Origin: an uncultured Sunxiuqinia sp.
GTDB lineage: Bacteria > Bacteroidota > Bacteroidia > Bacteroidales > Prolixibacteraceae
Direction of reading: 5' to 3'
Assembly (NCBI RefSeq): GCF_963678245.1
Contig: NZ_OY782770.1
Span: 620,001 to 684,000, forward strand
DNA: 64,000 nt
Made by a program: the position numbers and the translations under genes. How positions within the stretch are numbered: the first letter of the stretch is position 1; every line of letters starts with the position of its first letter. Positions 8,627-17,900 of this stretch are shown here, piece by piece. Below the pieces are notes generated by a model. That model was not told the DNA's origin. It saw only the letters and a list, made by a program, of their open reading frames with translations, and did no database searches.

Positions 8627-9663
8627 TCAGCTTGTGGTATCATTTTATCAATATAACCCAACGACTCATCATCAATACGAATTTCGCCTTTAGTAACATG
8701 CCCAAGTGTAAAAAACGGTAATTTCGTACCTTGCATAAAGTCGACGAAGTCATCTTCACTCTCCTGAGGAACACCAACTATTATACGTCCCATTGATTCG
8801 CCAAACAGAAAGGCATCGCTTCTAATTTCGGCATCTGTTGTAATATCAAATCCAAGTCCTGCAGGCATTCCGGCTCTCATCAGGGAAAAGAAAAGTCCAC
8901 CTTTTCCGATAGGACTGGCAGATGTTATTAGTTGTTTTGAAATCAAGCCCTTCATCGCTTCCTGCAATCGAACTTCTACATCAATATCAAACTGAGGAAG
9001 AGGCGAATCATACACTTCGTGGAAAAACTCAAGATATTCTGATGAATTGATATCATCGTAAGATTTTCCGATTACAAAAATATTGTTCCCCTTATTCTTC
9101 AGGTTATGCGTAATCACTTTGTCTTTATCTTCCACACTACCCATCATACTAATAATGATCGTGGGTGTTAAATCACCATGCCCGGTAAAATAGTCGAACC
9201 TGATTTTGCGATCGGCAACTTTTATATTGAACTTTTGGCAAGCATTTTCCAAGCCCTGTTTTGCACCCGAAGCAATAAACTGGCCATTCGGATGGGCAAT
9301 ATTAATGTGGTACAAAAAAGCACTCACCGCTTCCGGTTTCACTCCGTAACAAGCCATTCTTCGAGCCGCCCGGCTAATCAGAATTTCAATCGCTTTTTGA
9401 GGGTCAGTGGCTAAGTGATGGTGAAAGGCATGCGTTGTCATGGCCATCATCTGTCCATTGTCAGCAGTAAAAATACCAGTTTCATCCGAATCTCCATTGG
9501 CCACATTTTCAAGCTCCAATCCTTCCTCACTAAAATCATTAAAGTAGTTAACCGGGGCCAAGTTGGGATTGACCATTAGGTTAAAAACAATTTCATTAAT
9601 ATCTTTGGGCTCTTCAATCTGATCAATAGAGAACACCTCTTGGTTTTCAACTGTTTCAGCCAT
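8623..9663 (-). CDS. AIR synthase-related (PurM/PurL-like) ATP-binding protein
   Basis: The 346-residue protein has the two-domain architecture of the PurM/PurL/SelD/HypE superfamily. The C-terminal domain includes ASPIGKGGLFFSLMRAGMPA and FGESMGRIIVGVP, which resemble FGAM synthase. The N-terminal domain carries DNGQMMAMTTHAFHHHLATD, comparable to the substrate and ATP-binding strand-loop of that superfamily. It lacks the length and glutaminase domain of PurL, and it is not next to other pur genes, so a direct role in purine synthesis is uncertain. Coupling by a 4-bp overlap to ubiE suggests coordinated expression with that gene. The name is by superfamily only. Confidence 0.75.
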   Translation of the reverse strand: MAETVENQEVFSIDQIEEPKDINEIVFNLMVNPNLAPVNYFNDFSEEGLELENVANGDSDETGIFTADNGQMMAMTTHAFHHHLATDPQKAIEILISRAARRMACYGVKPEAVSAFLYHINIAHPNGQFIASGAKQGLENACQKFNIKVADRKIRFDYFTGHGDLTPTIIISMMGSVEDKDKVITHNLKNKGNNIFVIGKSYDDINSSEYLEFFHEVYDSPLPQFDIDVEVRLQEAMKGLISKQLITSASPIGKGGLFFSLMRAGMPAGLGFDITTDAEIRSDAFLFGESMGRIIVGVPQESEDDFVDFMQGTKLPFFTLGHVTKGEIRIDDESLGYIDKMIPQAE

Positions 9664-9694
9664 AATTTTTAATTCTTTACTTCTTATAGGAAAA

Positions 9695-9702
9695 CAAAAA
9701 TA
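9695..9702 (-). promoter_or_regulatory. Putative -7 box for the PurM/PurL-like-ubiE operon
   Basis: The minus strand reads TATTTTTG, a perfect match to TAnnTTTG, 32 bp upstream of the ATG at 9663. No clear TTTG is seen 19 bp further upstream, so the call rests on the -7 box alone. Confidence 0.4.
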
Positions 9703-9769
9703 GTCAAGTAGTTGATTTTTTCATAAAAAAAAGGGAATTTTAATTTCTTTGAAAAGACAGAAAAATACC

Positions 9770-10528
9770 ATGAAACAAAAGATTGCGTTAATTACCGGAG
9801 CAACATCCGGCATTGGACTGGAAACCGCTAGGATACTCTCAAAAAATCATTTTAACCTTATCATAACAGGACGAAGAAAAAATCGATTGAAAGATTTAAA
9901 ACAAGAACTGGAACATGATAATTGTGTGGTCTTCACCCTTTGCTTTGATATTCAATCGAAAAAAGAAGTTGACCAAGCACTTTTGTCTTTATCAGGAGAA
10001 TGGAAAAAAGTTGACGTTTTAATCAACAATGCCGGTCTTGCAGCAGGTTTTGATCCGATTCACAAAGCTAAAACGGAAGATTGGGAAAGCATGATTGACA
10101 CCAACATTAAGGGTTTGCTTTATGTAACCCGTGAGGTATCGAACTGGATGATAAAACGAAACGAAGGACACATTGTAAATATTGGATCGATTGCAGGAAT
10201 TGAGCCTTACCCAAACGGAACGGTCTATTGCGGAACCAAACATGCTGTAATTGCGATCAGCAAAGCCATGCGCATTGAGTTGGCTCCATACAAAATCAAA
10301 GTGAGTACGGTGAGTCCGGGAGCTGTTGAAACCGAGTTTTCGCTTGTTCGGTTTAAGGGTGAAAAAGAAAAAGCCCAAAAAGTGTATGAAGGTTTTACTC
10401 CTCTTAATGGCCGTGACATTGCAGAAAGTATTTACTTTGTAGTGTCGAGACCGGCACATGTTAATATTGATGACCTTTTGATCATGCCTACGGCTCAGTC
10501 TTCGGCAAGAGATGTTTTCAGAAAATAA
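9770..10528 (+). CDS. Short-chain dehydrogenase/reductase (YdfG-like)
   Basis: The product is a classical SDR of 252 residues. The cofactor loop ALITGATSGIGLETARIL sits at residues about 6-23, an NNAG motif follows (VDVLINNAGLAAG), and the catalytic Ser and Tyr/Lys are in VNIGSIAG and VYCGTKHAV (YxxxK). The ITGRRK segment at the end of beta-2 has Arg residues, which favours NADP(H). The closest architecture I recall is the NADP-dependent 3-hydroxy acid dehydrogenase YdfG. The ATG at 9770 is chosen over an in-frame TTG at 9749. The gene heads a run of five plus-strand genes; the next begins 7 bp after this stop. Confidence 0.88.
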   Translation: MKQKIALITGATSGIGLETARILSKNHFNLIITGRRKNRLKDLKQELEHDNCVVFTLCFDIQSKKEVDQALLSLSGEWKKVDVLINNAGLAAGFDPIHKAKTEDWESMIDTNIKGLLYVTREVSNWMIKRNEGHIVNIGSIAGIEPYPNGTVYCGTKHAVIAISKAMRIELAPYKIKVSTVSPGAVETEFSLVRFKGEKEKAQKVYEGFTPLNGRDIAESIYFVVSRPAHVNIDDLLIMPTAQSSARDVFRK

Positions 10529-10535
10529 CAGAAAA

Positions 10536-11624
10536 ATGACGATAAGCTCAACATATCTTAAAGAATTTACCCAACAGGTTTTTGAAAAAATAGGATGCTC
10601 TCCGGCAGAAGCCGAGTTAGCAGCTGATTGCTTAAATCAAGCCGATTTGCGTGGCGTTGATTCACACGGGGTTGCCCGCCTGAGTGGCTACATCAGATTG
10701 TGGGAGAAGAAAAGGCTAAATACCAAACCCGATATGAAAGTGGTTCATGAAACACCATCAACCGCAGTGCTGGATGCTGATTTGGCATTGGGATTGGTTG
10801 CCGGACCCAAAGCCATGCAAATAGCTATCGACAAAGCTAAACAAGTTGGTAGTGGCTGGGTGGCTGTAAAAAATTCTAATCATTACGGAATTGCAGCCTA
10901 TCATGCAATGATGGCGCTGAAGGAAGACATGATCGGCATCTCAATGACCAATGCCAGTCCGCTTGTTTCTCCTACTTTTTCGAAAAGTCGTTTTTTGGGA
11001 ACTAATCCGATTGCCGTTGCCATTCCGGCCAAAACCGAACCTCCCTTTATAATGGATATGGCTACCACAACTGTTGCCAATGGCAAACTGGAAGTTTTAC
11101 AACGCAAAGGCGAAGATGCCCCATTCGGCTGGGCACAGGATAAAGAAGGGCAACCAACAACAGATGCATTTACACTCAAGAAAGGTGGAGCGATGCTTCC
11201 GCTTGGTGGCGACCGGGAACACGGAAGCCATAAAGGCTATTGCCTCGGCGCTATGGTTGATATCTTCTCTGCTGTTTTATCAGGAGCCAATTATGGGCCC
11301 TGGGTTCCACCGTTTGTAGCCTTCCTAGATCCACCAACAGATCCGGTTGGTGATGGTATCGGCCATTTCTTCGGTGCATTTCGGATTGATGCGTTCCGAC
11401 CTGCTGAAGATTTTAAAAATCACATGGATAATTGGATACGAACGTTTCGCAATGCCGAAACGGTGAATCCTAACGATCAGGTTTTAATTCCCGGTGATCC
11501 GGAAAGGAAACTAACCGCTGAACGTCAACAAAAAGGCATACCTTTGCAACAAGCTGTTGTTGAAGACTTAAAACAATTAGCTGCCAGCCTGGAATTAACC
11601 TTTAATCCGAAACAACATGCCTAA
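10536..11624 (+). CDS. Ldh family (malate/L-lactate dehydrogenase type) NAD(P)-dependent oxidoreductase
   Basis: This 362-residue protein belongs to the LDH2/MDH (YlbC, YiaK, ComC) family, which is unrelated to Rossmann lactate dehydrogenase. Family motifs include LRGVDSHGVARLSGYIRLWE with its catalytic His near residue 48, GLVAGPKAMQIAIDKA, NSNHYGIAAYHAMMAL, FLGTNPIAVAIPA and a glycine-rich EHGSHKGYCLGAMVDIFS. Members reduce 2-oxo acids such as malate, ureidoglycolate or 2,3-diketogulonate precursors. The substrate here is not evident. The ATG at 10536 is preferred because an upstream in-frame ATG at 10512 would overlap the preceding SDR. The stop overlaps the next gene by 8 bp. Confidence 0.9.
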   Translation: MTISSTYLKEFTQQVFEKIGCSPAEAELAADCLNQADLRGVDSHGVARLSGYIRLWEKKRLNTKPDMKVVHETPSTAVLDADLALGLVAGPKAMQIAIDKAKQVGSGWVAVKNSNHYGIAAYHAMMALKEDMIGISMTNASPLVSPTFSKSRFLGTNPIAVAIPAKTEPPFIMDMATTTVANGKLEVLQRKGEDAPFGWAQDKEGQPTTDAFTLKKGGAMLPLGGDREHGSHKGYCLGAMVDIFSAVLSGANYGPWVPPFVAFLDPPTDPVGDGIGHFFGAFRIDAFRPAEDFKNHMDNWIRTFRNAETVNPNDQVLIPGDPERKLTAERQQKGIPLQQAVVEDLKQLAASLELTFNPKQHA

Positions 11625-12327
11625 AACACTGGTCATAACTCCGGTTAAAGACTCGATTGACACAACGCTTCAAACAATCGAAGCAATTCATGCGGCAGAA
11701 GGTGATCATCTGCACTATGTTTATAATGATTTTAGCACCCCCGAGACAAAAAAGATACTTGAAAAGAAAAAGAAAAAGTTTGGATTTGAGCTGATCAACC
11801 TCGAAGAAATCACAAATACCCCATCGCCCAATTACAACCTGGTGCTTCAAATGGCACAGAAAAAAGCAATTGAATTAAAAGTGCCCTTAGTGATCGTTGA
11901 ATCAGATGTGATTATCAAGCGTGACACCTTAGACAAGATGTACGAGCTCAGCCTGAGTACGCGAAATTGTGGTATGCTGGGAGCAATTACGACTGATGAA
12001 TCGGGACAGGTTAATTTTCCATATCTTAATTTCAAAGGAGAAAAAAAGGAGATTACAGATACATCACACAGTCTGAGTTTTTGTTGCACACTGCTTAGTT
12101 CAAAACTTCTGGAAAGCTTTTCGTTTAAAGAGCTTTCCAGTGAAAAGCATTGGTACGACGTATTTATCTCAAGAAAATCGAAGTTACTCGGTTTTAAAAA
12201 TTATCTGGTTACAAGTCTTCCGGTGGTTCATAAACCACATAGCAGCCGCCCTTGGAAGCAGCTCAAATATACCAACCCGCTAAAATATTATTTCAATAAG
12301 CTAATTAAACGAAAAGATCGTATTTAA
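11617..12327 (+). CDS. Glycosyltransferase family 2-like protein
   Basis: The 236-residue protein begins KTLVITPVKDSIDTTLQTIE, the beta-alpha start of a GT-A fold. YVYNDFSTPET and PLVIVESDVIIKRDTL follow, the latter holding the acidic ESD in place of a canonical DxD. A later segment (SEKHWYDVFISRKSKLLGF) fits the acceptor side. No transmembrane segment is apparent, so it is likely cytosolic or peripheral. It overlaps the upstream dehydrogenase by 8 bp and shares a single base with the following kinase gene. The acceptor and donor are not predictable. Confidence 0.8.
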   Translation: MPKTLVITPVKDSIDTTLQTIEAIHAAEGDHLHYVYNDFSTPETKKILEKKKKKFGFELINLEEITNTPSPNYNLVLQMAQKKAIELKVPLVIVESDVIIKRDTLDKMYELSLSTRNCGMLGAITTDESGQVNFPYLNFKGEKKEITDTSHSLSFCCTLLSSKLLESFSFKELSSEKHWYDVFISRKSKLLGFKNYLVTSLPVVHKPHSSRPWKQLKYTNPLKYYFNKLIKRKDRI

Positions 12328-13367
12328 TGGCTCTCATAAAAAACTACCAACGTTTCAAAGTATTGCTACAGCTACTCTTTTGGCTTAGCAGTTTCACTTT
12401 TGCGTTGGCGTCCTTTTATGTGGCTTCCGATTTTCATTTCAACCTAGCTAACGACACGCTACGAGCGTTAATTCTTAACACGGGCTTTGCTGTTGGAGTA
12501 TACGTCAATCTCCGAATTCTTATTCCCAGGTTACTCAAAAAGAAATTCTATATTTTTTATGCGTTCTGGTTAATTATTACGCTGGCAATCTCCTCCTTAA
12601 TCATTCTGACCCTTTTCTATTTCTTGCTTCACTTTAACCGTCCGCGGTTGTTTTCCTCGTACTTCTTCACTACGGCTTTCTATGTTGGAGTAACGTCGCT
12701 GGTCAAGTTTCTGCACGAATGGATCGAAATGCAGGATATTGCACTGCGTTACAATCAGGTAGAACGTGAAAAACTGGAGGCAGAACTAAACACTCTGAAA
12801 GCCCAGATCAACCCGCACTTTTTGTTTAACTCTCTGAATAACATTTACTCTCTTTCTCTGATAAAATCGAAAGAAACACCCGGTATAATATTGAAGTTGT
12901 CAGACTTAATGCGCCATGTATTATATGAGTCTCGAGAAAATTTCATTAGCCTGAAAAAAGAAATTGAGTTTATTCAAAACTTTATCGAACTGCAACGCAT
13001 TCGGTTATCGAGTAAAACAGATATTAAACTTCAGCTCAGCGGAGAACCGAATAATAAACTCATCATCCCCTTGATTTTTGAGCCTTTTGTCGATAACGCT
13101 TTTAAGCACGGAAGTAAGTCGATTCAGAATAATCCGTTTATTTATATTGAAATCGAGATCAAAGAGCACTCACTGTATTTTAAGGCAACAAACAGCTTTG
13201 ATGAGACGAGCACTCACTCAAATCCAAAAGCGTCCGGTATTGGTCTTAAAAACGTAAAAAAACGACTAGACTATTTATATGCAAAGGATGAATACGATTT
13301 AAAAATCAGTGAAAAAGAAAACATCTTTAGCGTGGAGTTACAACTGACTTTAAAAACAATAAAATGA
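12327..13367 (+). CDS. LytS-type sensor histidine kinase
   Basis: The protein has 346 residues. Four hydrophobic segments lie in the first 130 residues, with no large extracytoplasmic sensor. A short coiled coil (YNQVEREKLEAELNTLKAQI) leads to the His_kinase box INPHFLFNSLNNIYSL with phospho-acceptor His164. The ATPase part has EPFVDNAFKHGSK (N box) and ASGIGLKNVKKRLDYLY (G box). The start shares one base with the previous stop, and the stop overlaps the response regulator by 4 bp, so it forms a two-component pair with the next gene. The signal is unknown. Confidence 0.93.
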   Translation: MALIKNYQRFKVLLQLLFWLSSFTFALASFYVASDFHFNLANDTLRALILNTGFAVGVYVNLRILIPRLLKKKFYIFYAFWLIITLAISSLIILTLFYFLLHFNRPRLFSSYFFTTAFYVGVTSLVKFLHEWIEMQDIALRYNQVEREKLEAELNTLKAQINPHFLFNSLNNIYSLSLIKSKETPGIILKLSDLMRHVLYESRENFISLKKEIEFIQNFIELQRIRLSSKTDIKLQLSGEPNNKLIIPLIFEPFVDNAFKHGSKSIQNNPFIYIEIEIKEHSLYFKATNSFDETSTHSNPKASGIGLKNVKKRLDYLYAKDEYDLKISEKENIFSVELQLTLKTIK

Positions 13368-14071
13368 TCAGAGCAATAGTAGTTGATGACGAACCGTTGG
13401 CGCAAAATGTAATTAAGCAGTTTGCCAAGGATATTCCGGAGCTTGAAATAGTATGCTGCTGCAACAATGCTTTAGAGGCCAGCAGCCTTCTAAAAGACGA
13501 ACATGCTGATTTAATGTTTCTGGATGTTAATATGCCAAGATTAAGCGGCTTAGATTTTTTGAAAAACCTTACGAATCCTCCATTGGTCATTTTAACAACG
13601 GCCTACGCCGATTATGCCATGGAAGGGTATGAACTTAACATACTCGACTACCTGAAGAAGCCCTTTTCATTTGAACGCTTTTATAAAGCTGTACAAAAAG
13701 CTGACGAACAGTTAAAATTGATGACTGCTCTGCACCACGAAGAACACAACGAGGACTACATATACATAAAGGCCAACAAAAAGGCTATCCGGGTTGAATT
13801 TAAATCGATAATTTACATCGAAGGTCTGGGAGATTACATTAAGGTCCATTTGAAAGATAAGCACCTGGTGACCAACTTATCCATGAAAAAAATGGAAGAA
13901 CTACTTCCTGCAGCCGAGTTTTTCAGAATTCACAAATCATACATCATACGTCTTGATCAAATCCAAAGTATTGAAGGCAATCAGCTTGAAATCAATGGAC
14001 AAAAATTACCAATAGGCAATAACTTCAGGCACGATTTTCAAGAACTGATTAATAAGCACATCATCAAATAA
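13364..14071 (+). CDS. LytTR-type response regulator
   Basis: The N-terminal receiver domain (1-120) has acidic residues DDE at 8-10, the phospho-acceptor Asp54 in MFLDVNMPRLSGLDFL, the Thr switch (ILTTAYADYAMEGYE) and Lys in LKKPFSFERF. The C-terminal LytTR DNA-binding domain (about 130-235) includes IYIEGLGDYIKVHLKD and FRIHKSYIIRLDQIQSI. It is the partner of the upstream LytS-type kinase. It presumably binds paired LytTR sites, but I could not identify a convincing target. The gene ends 8 bp from the convergent nitroreductase, with no obvious terminator between them. Confidence 0.94.
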   Translation: MIRAIVVDDEPLAQNVIKQFAKDIPELEIVCCCNNALEASSLLKDEHADLMFLDVNMPRLSGLDFLKNLTNPPLVILTTAYADYAMEGYELNILDYLKKPFSFERFYKAVQKADEQLKLMTALHHEEHNEDYIYIKANKKAIRVEFKSIIYIEGLGDYIKVHLKDKHLVTNLSMKKMEELLPAAEFFRIHKSYIIRLDQIQSIEGNQLEINGQKLPIGNNFRHDFQELINKHIIK

Positions 14072-14079
14072 CCGGACAG

Positions 14080-14820
14080 CTAAATATTAAATCCCTGCTC
14101 TCTTAAGGTTGCTAGCAGCTTTTTAGAGAAGAATTCACTATCAACCTTTTTATAACGTACATCGGTAAATACCTGTGCCAGGTTATCTTTCTCATTTTCT
14201 TTCACAAACTGTTTTGAACTTGGCAAATTCTCCTTTTCTCCATGTAAATCATTAATCTTCTCAGGCGTATAGTCTTTATATCTTTCTGAATGAATAAGCC
14301 CATCCAGCGGCAAACGATCAGTTAACTCTGGCTTGTGATCAGGATAACCTAAAACAATCGCTGTAATCGGAATAACGCCCTTAGGAAGCTCAAGAACATC
14401 TATAAACTCTTTGGCATTGTATAGCGCAGTTCCAAGGTAACAAATACCTAACCCATGATACTCTGCTTCCACACACAAATTCTGAGCAAATAATGAAGCG
14501 TCTATCGTTGAATTCATCAACCACAACAAGTTGTTATAACCGGCATCAGCATTTCGTTCCTCGCACCACAAACTAAACCGATTGATATCAGCACAAACAG
14601 TTAGTAAAACGGGTGCTTGCTTCACCATTGGTTGATTAAAGTGTAAAGGAGCGAGCTTCTCTTTCGCCTTGATGTCTTTAGTAATAACAACACTATACAG
14701 TTGCATATTGCCTGTATTTGATGCTCTGGTTCCAGCCTCAATAATCTCAATCAAGACTTCTTCCTCTATCGGCGTTGATTTATACTGACGAATAGATCGG
14801 TGTTTAAAAAGTATGTCCAT
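14080..14820 (-). CDS. Nitroreductase family protein
   Basis: A 246-residue FMN enzyme of the nitroreductase/FRase family, using NAD(P)H to reduce nitro or quinone substrates. The FMN-binding start HRSIRQYKSTPIEEEVL and AGTRASNTGNMQLYS fit the NfsA-like subgroup. The C-terminal region has ICYLGTALYNAKEFIDVLEL and ITAIVLGYPD, also standard. A C-terminal tail of about 50 residues (ending LATLREQGFNI) extends the core. It is convergent with the LytTR regulator gene. Its -7 promoter element sits next to the terminator of the giant SprB-like gene upstream. Confidence 0.9.
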   Translation of the reverse strand: MDILFKHRSIRQYKSTPIEEEVLIEIIEAGTRASNTGNMQLYSVVITKDIKAKEKLAPLHFNQPMVKQAPVLLTVCADINRFSLWCEERNADAGYNNLLWLMNSTIDASLFAQNLCVEAEYHGLGICYLGTALYNAKEFIDVLELPKGVIPITAIVLGYPDHKPELTDRLPLDGLIHSERYKDYTPEKINDLHGEKENLPSSKQFVKENEKDNLAQVFTDVRYKKVDSEFFSKKLLATLREQGFNI

Positions 14821-14841
14821 AATTGTTGATTTTTAGAAATA

Positions 14842-14849
14842 CAAAAATA
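14842..14849 (-). promoter_or_regulatory. Putative -7 box for the nitroreductase gene
   Basis: TATTTTTG on the minus strand matches TAnnTTTG, 22 bp before the ATG. The -33 region would lie inside the terminator hairpin of the preceding gene, so a true promoter is uncertain. Confidence 0.35.
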
Positions 14850-14882
14850 CAAAAAAAGGGGAAGCCAACTGGCTCCCCCTTC
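14850..14882 (-). terminator. Terminator of the SprB-like gene
   Basis: A GC-rich hairpin (arms at about 14857-14868 and 14869-14880, with one A-C mismatch between GGGG/CCCC and AGCC/GGCT) is followed on the minus strand by seven T. It lies 20 bp beyond the stop of the 2099-residue gene. Confidence 0.7.
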
Positions 14883-14901
14883 TTAATCAATCAATTCGGC
14901 A

Positions 14902-17900
14902 TTACTTTTTAACAAGCCTTTCAGTTTTGGCAACTACATCATCTTTAGTAATTAAAGTCATGAGATAGATACCACTGCGTAAGTCACCCAAGTCAATGTT
15001 AGTGTTAGGGCTAACAATGTCTTTCACGCGTTGACCAGCAACGTTTGTTACAACAATTCGTGAAAGTTTGTCTGCATTATCAACAGTAACAAATCCATCA
15101 AATGGGTTCGGATACACCTTGTACTCGAGAGAACCACTTGGCTCTTCAACACCAGTAGCAAAATCACCAGTAATGAAGTTCCATACTGTATCGTCAGTCA
15201 GTCCTAAGCTTTTATTACCTGCAGCATCAGCTACAAGACCAGCGTCGAACGTCACATAGTATTCTGTATTTTTATTCAATCCACCTACTTCAGGATCGTA
15301 AGTATAATCTACAGTAACTGTTGAACCGTCAACCATACCCGCAGTTAATGGAATAGTAAGAACAGGAGTTGTTCCACCAACTTTAGTAATGTAAACATTA
15401 CCGCTTCCTGCCACAACATCTTCATTAAATGTTACTTTAAGTGTTGGGTGGTTGTCAGCGATTGTAGCTCCATCCTCAGGAGTATAAGTAGCAGGCATTG
15501 GACCAGTGTTATCACCTATCGTGTAAGTGAACGTAGTTCCAGCAAATGCATTTCCACCCATATCCATAATGGTAGAACCAACAGTAAGCGTCAAGTCATC
15601 TCCATCAGCACCTGTCATCGCAACTGTAAATTCTGTTCCGGTTCCAGGAGTCACGGTACCACCAGTGATGTCACCATCAACGATTGTTACTTCACGGTTG
15701 AACGTTAACACAACGTCGAACTCTTGTGCCATTGCATCACCTGAAGCTGGATCAGCAGTAACCATAAGATCTTCAATAGTTACTGTTGTGTCAGCAACAC
15801 ATTCGTGAGAATCCATAATTGTGATAACATTAGCACCAGCAATTAATGAATCAACCACTACTTCTTCGCCTACTGCACCAACATCAACTCCATCAACCAT
15901 TAACATATATGGAGAAATACCACCATCGATATCAGAAATAGTCAACACTGTTCCATCAACAGTAAATGTAGCAGTTAACTCATTTTGTACTGGAACAAAC
16001 GTCTCAAATACAACTTCAGATATACATCCAAATTCATCTTTCACCTGGAAGTTATAGTGACCATCACTTTCGTTATCATCACCATAGGTCAATCCAGAAC
16101 TATAAACATGTGTTGCAGTACCATCTTCCTCGTTGAATGCAGTCCATGAACTCCATGGTCCAACGGTGCTGGCACCTTCAACTTTTTGATAACGAACCAT
16201 CAAGTCACGTCCTTCTTCTGCAGTAGCTGTAATACGTACAGTTGGTGAAACTTCACCATAGCAAGTCAAGTCCCTAATGTCAGCAATAACAACTGGCTCA
16301 GGAGTTTCGATCATGATCGTGTCATAAGACATACAACCGTTATCATCCTCTGCTTCTACGATATATTCATAACCAGACTCAACAACATGTGAGTTATTAG
16401 AAGTCCAAGTTCTAACCAATACATCATTGCGATATACTTGATACATAAATGGACTTGTTCCACCACTTACTGTTACAATATCTAAGATACCTGAAAGGTC
16501 ATTAGCACAGATAAATGCATCTTCGTCAATAACTGCTTCAATTACGAATTCTTCAGGTTGTTCAACAGAAACATAAATCGGATCAGATTCACAACCTAAT
16601 TTATCGATCGCAGTTACAGCATACATCTCTGAGTTATTATCCGGATCTGGAAGAGATGCAAATACACCACTCAATGTTGCTGAACTTGTATATCCATTAC
16701 CATTGTTAGTAAACATGTACGAAACAGTTGTTCCATCATATTTAGGACCTTCAACTTTGAAGGTATAAGGTGATCCATTTCCGCCAGTAGTGTAATCGAT
16801 ATAAATCTTTCCATCTTCTACACCATAACAAGTTGCGTCCATAGTACCATCAAGGTCTAAATCAATTTCAACAGGTTGATCGATTACAACGCGATGTTGA
16901 TCAATAACAGCACCAGAAGAACGAATTTCTCCACCTTGGAAACAACCGTTAGCATCAACGACCCAAGCGATGAATGTACCTGAAGTTACATCTTCAAACA
17001 CTGGAGAATCCTGCCATAAGCTAGCGTCATTTACATCAGGCATCATTTGATAAGGATGCTCTGGATCAGGAGAAACCTGAGACTCAGTATATGCATATAG
17101 ATATGGAGCTGTTCCACCTTGAACTTGAATTTCGAATGATCCATCATCACCACCGTTACAAGTTACATCTTTCAACCACATTGTTTCTGTGATCTCTAAT
17201 GAATCAGGCTCTTCAACTTCCCATGACTCTAAAGCACCACAAGAAGAAAGTGTATAGCCTGCATCATCGCGAATATATAAAGTATAGTGACCTGCATCTA
17301 ACGTATCAAATGTATATTCAGTTACATACATTGCAGTACCACCAGAAGTTTTTGGCTCCCAAAGATCATCATTAGTTGGCTGATAACTTGTATTATTATG
17401 ACTTACTAATTGGAATTGGTATTTACCTGATCCACCAGTAACATCAGTAATAATCATTTTACCGTTATAGTCGCCATGGCATTTTGCACTCTCGATATTT
17501 ACGACATAGGCAAATTCAGAAGGCTCTGTTAAAGTTTCTGTTGCCATTCCATAACAAGCAGCTGTGTTAACATCAACAGGGAATGAACTGTTGCGAACCA
17601 TAATATCATATTCGCCAAATTCGATTCCGGTGAAAGTATGGGAATCTCCAGTTACTGAAACCCAGCTACCGTTATCCAATTTGATTTCCAAATCCTCTCC
17701 TGGCCATCCACCTTGAATGTCAACAGTAATCGTACCATCAGCAGCACCACAGTCAGAAGGCAATGTGCTGGATGTAGTTAATTGCCACATATCTGGCTGT
17801 TCTACCATAACAGAATCAATAACAGAACATCCGTGAGCGTCTTGTATTTGAACGACATACTTACCTGCGGCTACCTGAAATGTTTTACTGTTTACATCAT

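Noticed and set aside
10019-10459. Minus-strand 146-codon frame inside the SDR gene
   Set aside because: It lies within an SDR with clear catalytic motifs on the other strand.
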